Positions 58,851 through 64,000 of a stretch of 64,000 nt of DNA are shown here, in pieces. Where the stretch lies: contig NZ_JACHJQ010000009.1 of the NCBI RefSeq assembly GCF_014203735.1, forward strand, positions 352,610-416,609. Direction: 5' to 3'. The stretch comes from Actinophytocola algeriensis. Its GTDB lineage: Bacteria; Actinomycetota; Actinomycetes; Mycobacteriales; Pseudonocardiaceae. Made by a program: the position numbers and the translations under genes. The notes beneath the pieces were generated by a model, which saw only the letters and a program-made list of their open reading frames with translations, made no database searches and had not been told where the DNA came from. Every line of letters starts with the position of its first letter. Position 1 is the first letter of the stretch.

Positions 58851-59539
58851 TGCGGCGCCGTGATCTCGACCTGCTTGTCGATGTCCGACAGCGTCACGTC
58901 GACCGTGCCCTTCGGCACCTTCACGCTCGCCTTCACCGGCTGGTGCCCGTCGTCCTGGCGCAGCCAGAACGTGATGTCCACGTCGGAGTCGATGCCCGGC
59001 ACGAGCGTCGACACCACGTCCTTGGTGACCCTGCCGGTCACCCGGTAGGTCGACACACCATCGACGTCCTCGGCACCCTCGGTGCGCGGGTCCGTCACGC
59101 TCTTCATGACGTTCGCGATGCCCTTCTCCGGGTCGAGGATCGCGGCCGGGTCGTACAGGCTCCGCACCATCGACGCGGGGAGCTCCGTGTACCCACCGGT
59201 CGGGCCCTTGATGTGCAGTGAGTCGTCGACCAGGACGAACTCGCCCTCGAACAGGCTGCCCATGAGGTCCATGGAGACCGTGCCCTTGGCCGCGCCACCG
59301 CCACCGCCCTCCCTGGTCAGGTCACCCTCGGCCCGCTTCACCGAAAGACCGGGGATCTCGCCGTTCACCGCGAGCGTGAAGTGCGCGCTCGTGATGTCGG
59401 CCGTCGACGCCGCCGCGTCCTGCAGCAACGCCTTCCCGTCCGGCAGGTTGCCGTCGGCGGCGGGCGGGTCGTCGGACGAACAGGCCGTGGCGACCGCGGC
59501 GGTGAGCGCGAGCGTGACGAGCAGGATCCGGCGCATCAT
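58847..59539 (-). CDS. lprG: LprG/LppX-family lipoprotein
   Basis: 230-aa lipoprotein. The signal peptide ends in VATAC (Cys ~20), and the mature domain begins with [20 protein letters not shown] and shows the alternating strand pattern of the LppX_LprAFG family ([40 protein letters not shown]). Such proteins carry acylated lipids in a hydrophobic pocket between the membrane and envelope. TAGGAT lies 6 nt before ATG 59539, so it is probably leaderless. It is the first gene of the lprG-MFS operon. Confidence 0.92.
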   Translation of the reverse strand: MMRRILLVTLALTAAVATACSSDDPPAADGNLPDGKALLQDAAASTADITSAHFTLAVNGEIPGLSVKRAEGDLTREGGGGGAAKGTVSMDLMGSLFEGEFVLVDDSLHIKGPTGGYTELPASMVRSLYDPAAILDPEKGIANVMKSVTDPRTEGAEDVDGVSTYRVTGRVTKDVVSTLVPGIDSDVDITFWLRQDDGHQPVKASVKVPKGTVDVTLSDIDKQVEITAPQ

Positions 59540-59573
59540 GCGGGAATCCTAGGGCTGCTCAGCTGAGAGGTGT

Positions 59574-60533
59574 TCAGCCCGCCCGAAACGTTTTCCGGTA
59601 GGCAAGGGGCGAGACACCGAGCGCCGCGTGCATGTGCTGCCGCAGCGAAGCGCCGGTGCCGAGGCCCGCGCGCTCCGCGACCCCGTCGACCGGCAGGTCG
59701 GTCGTCTCCAGCAGGTGGCGGGCGTGCTCGATCCGCTGCCTGGTCAGCCACGTGCCGGGTGACATGCCGGTCTCCGCGCGAAACCGGCGGGAGAACGTGC
59801 GCACGCTCATCCGCGCGTGCCCGGCGAGCGTGGCCAGGTCGAGCGGCTCGTGCAGCCTGCCGAGCGCCCACGTCCTGGTCGGCGCCGTGCCGTCGGTGCC
59901 GTGGTCGGGGATGTGCCGGTCGATGTACTGCGACTGCCCGCCCTCCCGCCACGGCGGCACCACGCAGTACCGCGCGGCCCGGTTCGCCACCTCGGTGCCG
60001 TGGTCGCGGCGGATGACGTGCAGGCACAGGTCCACGCCGGCACCGAGTCCCGCCGAGGTCAGCACGTCGCCGTCGTCCACGAACAGCACGTTCTCGTTGA
60101 GTGCCACTTTCGGGTACAGCTCGCGGAACTCGTCCGCGTGCGCCCAGTGCGTGGTCGCGGGCCGGTCGTCGAGGATCCCGGCCGCGCCGAGCACGAACGC
60201 GCCGGTGCAGATCGACATGATCCGCGCGTGCGACGGCACCGTGGCCAGGGCTTCCCCGATCTCGGGCGGGAGGACGCCATGCCTGCGCGGCCCCTCGATC
60301 CGCGTGCCCGGGATGATCACCGTGTCCGCCTCGGCCAGTATCGAAGCGTCGTGGTCGGGCACCATCGTGTAGCCCGACGCCACCCGGACCGGTGACCGGT
60401 CGAGGCCGCAGATGCGCACCTTGTACAGGCAGTCGCCGTTCCTGTCGGTGGCCTCGACGAAGATCTGCGGCGGGATCGCCATGTCGTAGCCGATGACCGT
60501 GTCGAGGGCCAGCACGGCCACCTGATGCACCAT
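59574..60533 (-). CDS. GlxA-family transcriptional regulator (DJ-1/PfpI + AraC)
   Basis: 319-aa regulator. The N-terminal ~190 residues are a class-I-amidotransferase-like DJ-1/PfpI domain (ICTGAFVLGAAGILDDRPAT carries the conserved Cys; TSAGLGAGVDLCLHVI). The C-terminal ~110 residues are an AraC double HTH (DLATLAGHARMSVRTFSRRF; VAERAGLGTGASLRQHM). It is divergent from an MFS exporter, whose promoter it probably controls together with its own. The region between the starts is short (~70 bp). Confidence 0.9.
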   Translation of the reverse strand: MVHQVAVLALDTVIGYDMAIPPQIFVEATDRNGDCLYKVRICGLDRSPVRVASGYTMVPDHDASILAEADTVIIPGTRIEGPRRHGVLPPEIGEALATVPSHARIMSICTGAFVLGAAGILDDRPATTHWAHADEFRELYPKVALNENVLFVDDGDVLTSAGLGAGVDLCLHVIRRDHGTEVANRAARYCVVPPWREGGQSQYIDRHIPDHGTDGTAPTRTWALGRLHEPLDLATLAGHARMSVRTFSRRFRAETGMSPGTWLTRQRIEHARHLLETTDLPVDGVAERAGLGTGASLRQHMHAALGVSPLAYRKTFRAG

Positions 60534-60603
60534 GGCCAGATTCTTACAGATATTGGCGATCCGGCCACTCGTCGGCGCCGAAAAGTTCCCGCACGCTGTC
60601 CGC

Positions 60604-61899
60604 GTGACTCACGTCGAGCCGCAGGCGCGGCCTGTGCGAACCCGGATCCACTGGGCGTGGCTGGTCGCCGCCGCCGCGTTCATCACCCTCATCGGCGCCG
60701 CGGGCTTCCGCGCGGTGCCCAGCGTCCTCATCGACCCCCTGCACGACGAGTTCGGCTGGTCACGCGCCACGATCTCGGCCGCGGTCTCGATCAACCTCGT
60801 GCTCTTCGGCCTGATCTCACCGTTCGCCGCCGCGCTCATGGACCGCCTCGGCATGCGCCGCGTCGTCGCGGGCGCACTCGTCCTCGTCGCCGCTGGCAGC
60901 GGCCTCACCGTCTTCATGACCGCCAGCTGGCAGCTCCTCCTGTGCTGGGGCGTACTGGTCGGCGTCGGCACCGGCTCCATGTCGATGGCGTTCGTCGCCA
61001 CCGTCACCGGCCGCTGGTTCGTCAAGCACCACGGCCTGGTCAGCGGCATCCTCACCGCCGCGGGCGCCACCGGCCAGCTCGTGTTCCTCCCACTCGTGGC
61101 CGCCCTCGCCACCGCACACGGCTGGCGCACCCCGGCACTCGTCGTCGCGGCCGCCGCGCTCGCCGTCGTGCCCCTGGTCCTCGCCTTGCTCCGCGACTAC
61201 CCGAAAGACGTCGGCACCACCGCCTACGGAGCGACACCCGAAGATGTGACCGAGACAGGGCCCGTCACCGGCAGTAGCGCCGCCCGCGCCATCCGCGCAC
61301 TGACCGCCGCCGCCAGGACCAGGACCTTCTGGCTGCTCGCGGGCGGTTTCGCGATCTGCGGCGCCTCCACGAACGGCCTGGTCGGCACCCACTTCGTCAC
61401 CGCGGCACACGACCACGGCATGCCACACACCACCGCGGCGTCCCTGCTCGCACTCATCGGCATCTTCGACGTCGCGGGCACCATCTTCTCCGGCTGGCTC
61501 ACCGACCGGGTGGATCCGCGACTACTCCTCGGCGCCTACTACACGCTCCGCGGCCTCTCGCTGATGATCCTGCCGTCGCTGTTCGCACCCGAGACCGAAC
61601 CGTCCATGTGGGTGTTCATCCTCTTCTACGGCCTGGACTGGATCGCGACCGTGCCGCCGACAGTGGCCCTGTGCCGCAACCGTTTCGGCATGTCAGGACC
61701 GGTCGTCTTCGGCTGGGTGTTCGCCTCGCACCAGGTCGGCGCGGCCATCGCCGCGGTCGGTGCGGGTGCGATCCGCGACACACAGGGCAGCTACGACATG
61801 GCGTGGTATTTCGCGGGCGGCCTGTGCGTCATCGCCGCGCTGCTGTCCCTCGCGATACGGCCGATCCGGGAAGCCATCACCGCCGAAACACGCAGTTAA
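60604..61899 (+). CDS. MFS transporter (monocarboxylate/oxalate-formate-antiporter type)
   Basis: 431-aa, 12-helix transporter. Marks are RTRIHWAWLVAAAAFITLIG at helix 1, FGWSRATISAAVSINLVLFG, the motif-A-like MDRLGMRRVV, and the second-half GWLTDRVDPRLLL. The pattern fits the OFA/monocarboxylate branch of MFS carriers; substrate unknown. GTG 60604 is chosen because the upstream ATG 60532 overlaps the divergent regulator's start and would leave no promoter. Control by the GlxA-type regulator is likely. Confidence 0.85.
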   Translation: MTHVEPQARPVRTRIHWAWLVAAAAFITLIGAAGFRAVPSVLIDPLHDEFGWSRATISAAVSINLVLFGLISPFAAALMDRLGMRRVVAGALVLVAAGSGLTVFMTASWQLLLCWGVLVGVGTGSMSMAFVATVTGRWFVKHHGLVSGILTAAGATGQLVFLPLVAALATAHGWRTPALVVAAAALAVVPLVLALLRDYPKDVGTTAYGATPEDVTETGPVTGSSAARAIRALTAAARTRTFWLLAGGFAICGASTNGLVGTHFVTAAHDHGMPHTTAASLLALIGIFDVAGTIFSGWLTDRVDPRLLLGAYYTLRGLSLMILPSLFAPETEPSMWVFILFYGLDWIATVPPTVALCRNRFGMSGPVVFGWVFASHQVGAAIAAVGAGAIRDTQGSYDMAWYFAGGLCVIAALLSLAIRPIREAITAETRS

Positions 61900-61922
61900 C
61901 ACGATCTACCTAGGCTGCCGAC

Positions 61923-63266
61923 ATGGATCGTCAGCAAGAGTTCGTCCTGCGCACCCTCGAGGAGCGGGACATCCGCTTCGTGCGGCTGTGGTTCACCGAC
62001 GTACTCGGCTTCCTGAAGTCGGTCGCGGTGGCCCCCGCCGAGCTGGAAGGCGCGTTCGCCGACGGCATCGGCTTCGACGGCTCGGCGATCGAGGGCTTCG
62101 CCCGGGTCTACGAGTCCGACATGGTCGCGCGCCCCGACCCGGCGACGTTCCAGGTGCTGCCGTGGGAGGACCCGCAAGGGCACCACTACGCCGCGCGCAT
62201 GTTCTGCGACATCTCCATGCCCGACGGGTCGCCCTCCTGGGCGGACCCACGGCACGTGCTGCGGCGGACCCTCGCGAAGGCGAGCGAGTCCGGCTTCACG
62301 TGCTACGTGCACCCGGAGATCGAGTTCTTCCTGCTCAGCGAGGTCCCCCTGGACGGCCGCGAGCCGATCCCGGCCGACAACGGCGGGTACTTCGACCAGG
62401 CGAGCCACGAGACCGCCACCCACTTCCGGCGGCACGCGATCGAGACGCTCGAGGCGATGGGCATATCAGTCGAGTTCTCGCACCACGAAGGTGCCCCTGG
62501 CCAGCAGGAGATCGACCTGCGGTATGCGGACGCGCTGACCATGGCCGACAACGTGATGACGTTCCGGTACGTGGTGAAGGAAGTGGCCATCACGCAGGGC
62601 GTCCGCGCGTCGTTCATGCCGAAACCGTTCACCGACCAGCCGGGGTCGGGCATGCACACGCACGTGAGCCTGTTCGAGGGCGACCAGAACGCCTTCTACG
62701 ACAGCGAGGACCCGTACGAGCTCTCGAAGACCGGCAAGGCGTTCGTCGCCGGGCTCCTCAAGCACGCGCGGGAGATCTCCGCCGTCACGAACCAGTGGGT
62801 CAACTCCTACAAGCGCCTGATCGTCGGCGGGGAGGCGCCCACCGCGGTCTGCTGGGGCCACGCGAACAGGTCTGCCCTGGTCAGGGTGCCCATGTACTCG
62901 CCGGGCAAGGCGTCGTCGCGGCGGGTGGAGATCCGCAGCCTGGACTCCGCGTGCAACCCGTACCTCGCGTACGCGGTGATCCTCGCGGCCGGGCTGAAGG
63001 GCGTCGAGGAGGGCTACGAGCTGCCGCCCGAGGCCGAGGACGACGTGTGGTCGCTGACCGACGCCGAGCGTCGCGCGGCCGGCTACGGCAACCTCCCGCA
63101 GAACCTGGGGGAGGCCCTCGTCGAGATGGAGGGATCCGAACTCCTGGCCGAAACCCTCGGCGAACACGTCTTTGATTTTTTTCTTCGGAACAAGCGCAAC
63201 GAGTGGGACGCGTACCGCCGCTCGGTCACCCCCTATGAGCTGCGAACACTTCTTCCGCTGTTGTGA
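61923..63266 (+). CDS. glnA2: Glutamine synthetase, GlnA2-type
   Basis: 447-aa type-I glutamine synthetase. GIGFDGSAIEGFARVYESDM, HPEIEFFLL, the catalytic MPKPFTDQPGSGMHTHVSLF and NRSALVRVPMY are intact. Length and C-terminus (LGEHVFDFFLRNKRNEW...YELRTLLP) match mycobacterial GlnA2 rather than the longer GlnA1, so it is probably not the main ammonia-assimilating enzyme; this is a family-based inference. TAGGCT (61911-61916) lies 6 nt before ATG. rRNA genes follow on the same strand. Confidence 0.9.
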   Translation: MDRQQEFVLRTLEERDIRFVRLWFTDVLGFLKSVAVAPAELEGAFADGIGFDGSAIEGFARVYESDMVARPDPATFQVLPWEDPQGHHYAARMFCDISMPDGSPSWADPRHVLRRTLAKASESGFTCYVHPEIEFFLLSEVPLDGREPIPADNGGYFDQASHETATHFRRHAIETLEAMGISVEFSHHEGAPGQQEIDLRYADALTMADNVMTFRYVVKEVAITQGVRASFMPKPFTDQPGSGMHTHVSLFEGDQNAFYDSEDPYELSKTGKAFVAGLLKHAREISAVTNQWVNSYKRLIVGGEAPTAVCWGHANRSALVRVPMYSPGKASSRRVEIRSLDSACNPYLAYAVILAAGLKGVEEGYELPPEAEDDVWSLTDAERRAAGYGNLPQNLGEALVEMEGSELLAETLGEHVFDFFLRNKRNEWDAYRRSVTPYELRTLLPLL

Positions 63267-63289
63267 GCGCAAGCCTCTGACCAGGCGAT

Positions 63290-63319
63290 TTGACTTGTGC
63301 GCGGCGGGCTCTGTAACTT
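63290..63319 (+). promoter_or_regulatory. rRNA promoter candidate P1
   Basis: TTGACT (63290-63295) and TAACTT (63314-63319), 18-bp spacing, 23 nt after the glnA2 stop and ~410 nt before the 16S gene. Confidence 0.6.
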
Positions 63320-63436
63320 TCTCCTCGTCGCACAGAGCGGCGGACCGGACAGGAACTAGCAAGCCCTGACCCCCCTCCGACGCGAAACTCGGCCTCTGAT
63401 ACAGTTCAGTGGCTGGATGCGAACGGGCCAAGCGGG

Positions 63437-63465
63437 TTGACACCGCGAAACGGACCGGATAGCAT
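63437..63465 (+). promoter_or_regulatory. rRNA promoter P2
   Basis: TTGACA (63437-63442) and TAGCAT (63460-63465) with 17-bp spacing, the closest match to the sigma-70 consensus in the window. It would place the transcript start near 63472, ~260 nt before mature 16S. A TACAGT box near 63398 may mark a further promoter, but its -35 is poor. Confidence 0.75.
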
Positions 63466-63491
63466 GTAGCGGCACTGCTAGAGCGGTAAGC

Positions 63492-63529
63492 CTCCCAAGT
63501 GGGACCGTCTCAGGTCTCCCAAGTAGGGA
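63492..63529 (+). repeat. Tandem short hairpin repeats in rRNA leader
   Basis: CTCCCAAGTGGGA (63492-63504) and CTCCCAAGTAGGGA (63516-63529) are direct repeats, each self-complementary (CCC/GGG arms). They lie just downstream of the expected P2 start. Confidence 0.5.
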
Positions 63530-63614
63530 TTGGCGCCCTAGCACCCCAAAACGCAGTAACCAACTGACGACTGTCGGACTGTGTCGCGGAAGCGGCTCAG
63601 AATGGCTGAGCGTG

Positions 63615-63640
63615 TGTTGTTTGAGAACTCAACAGTGTGC
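63615..63640 (+). promoter_or_regulatory. rRNA leader processing/antitermination box
   Basis: The block TGTTGTTTGAGAACTCAACA (63615-63634), followed by GTGTGC, closely resembles the conserved TTGAGAACTCAA element found before actinobacterial rRNA genes and contains a palindrome (TTGAG-AA-CTCAA). It is followed by an A/T-rich stretch and the 16S start. RNase III-type processing or antitermination is the expected role. Confidence 0.7.
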
Positions 63641-63730
63641 CGATTCAAAATGCTAGTGAGCTTGTGCCTGGCCTCTTTTGGTAGAGGTAGGTATATATTG
63701 CTGGGATTTGTTTCTCTTCATACAAAGCAT

Positions 63731-64000
<270 letters not shown>

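Overview
The window is high-GC chromosomal DNA from an actinomycete, most likely of the order Pseudonocardiales (a Lentzea/Saccharothrix/Actinosynnema-like organism). Seen directly: dense genes with GTG, ATG and TTG starts, many leaderless promoters (TANNNT followed 6-8 nt later by a start codon), an actinobacterial type-A RNase P RNA, and the first ~270 bases of a 16S rRNA gene at the right edge. The gene content also fits: AdnAB, an F420-NADP reductase, SecA2, the LprG/P55-type lipoprotein-transporter pair, a SURF1 protein, and the cobC-nif3-zinc-ribbon-RNase H/phosphatase block found in mycobacteria. The genus is an inference.

Layout. 1-3.9 kb: 3' end of adnA and all of adnB (double-strand-break resection). 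4-15.5 kb: envelope and secreted proteins, namely an RCC1-propeller protein, a small secreted M15-like peptidase candidate, a K+ channel with a TrkA-N domain, a GNAT enzyme, a membrane zinc metallopeptidase, a DUF2207 protein, and a three-gene type-VII-secretion-like operon (YbaB-like, WXG/EspC-like, PH-like). 15.5-21 kb: paired M16 peptidases with nudC, two tandem small paralogues, and cobD. 21.3-24.9 kb: a minus-strand operon of a flavin oxidoreductase, an unannotated 49-codon peptide, an NAD-epimerase and a PPOX protein, preceded by an AraC regulator. 24.9-30.5 kb: SURF1, a fructosamine-kinase-like protein, a LMW tyrosine phosphatase, a TetR/SDR divergent pair with clear operators, a Tat-exported beta-carbonic anhydrase, and DUF2000/AraC. 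30.6-34.8 kb: cobC-like, nif3, zinc ribbon, RNase H/phosphatase, rnpB.

34.9-43.5 kb is the most system-like region. A consensus promoter and a ~256-nt structured leader are followed by an operon resembling a pared-down type IV secretion / conjugation apparatus: small VirB2-like and membrane proteins, a 1021-aa VirB4-like ATPase, a coupled 25-codon micro-ORF, a VirB6/TrbL-like polytopic protein, a VirB8/TcpC-like protein, and a lysozyme-fold + NlpC/P60 wall hydrolase. There is no relaxase, integrase or att site, so it looks like a resident cell-envelope machine rather than an integrated element. 43.5-63.3 kb is mostly housekeeping: RNB exonuclease, F420 reductase, BtuF-like protein, proline iminopeptidase, a GST-like reductase, panB, nadE, secA2, a lipoprotein peptidase, two MFS transporters, lprG, a GlxA regulator and glnA2, ending in rRNA promoters and leader.

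Two interspersed repeat families cut across the annotation. One is a bipartite element, TTRTCCACA then TANRCTGG exactly 48 nt later. It occurs three times (3989, 21115, 57254), always between convergent genes, and two copies share ~50 nt of downstream core. The other is a ~30-bp GAGCGGAGCTTGCG-type repeat at gene edges that supplies start codons to some genes and C-terminal codons to others.
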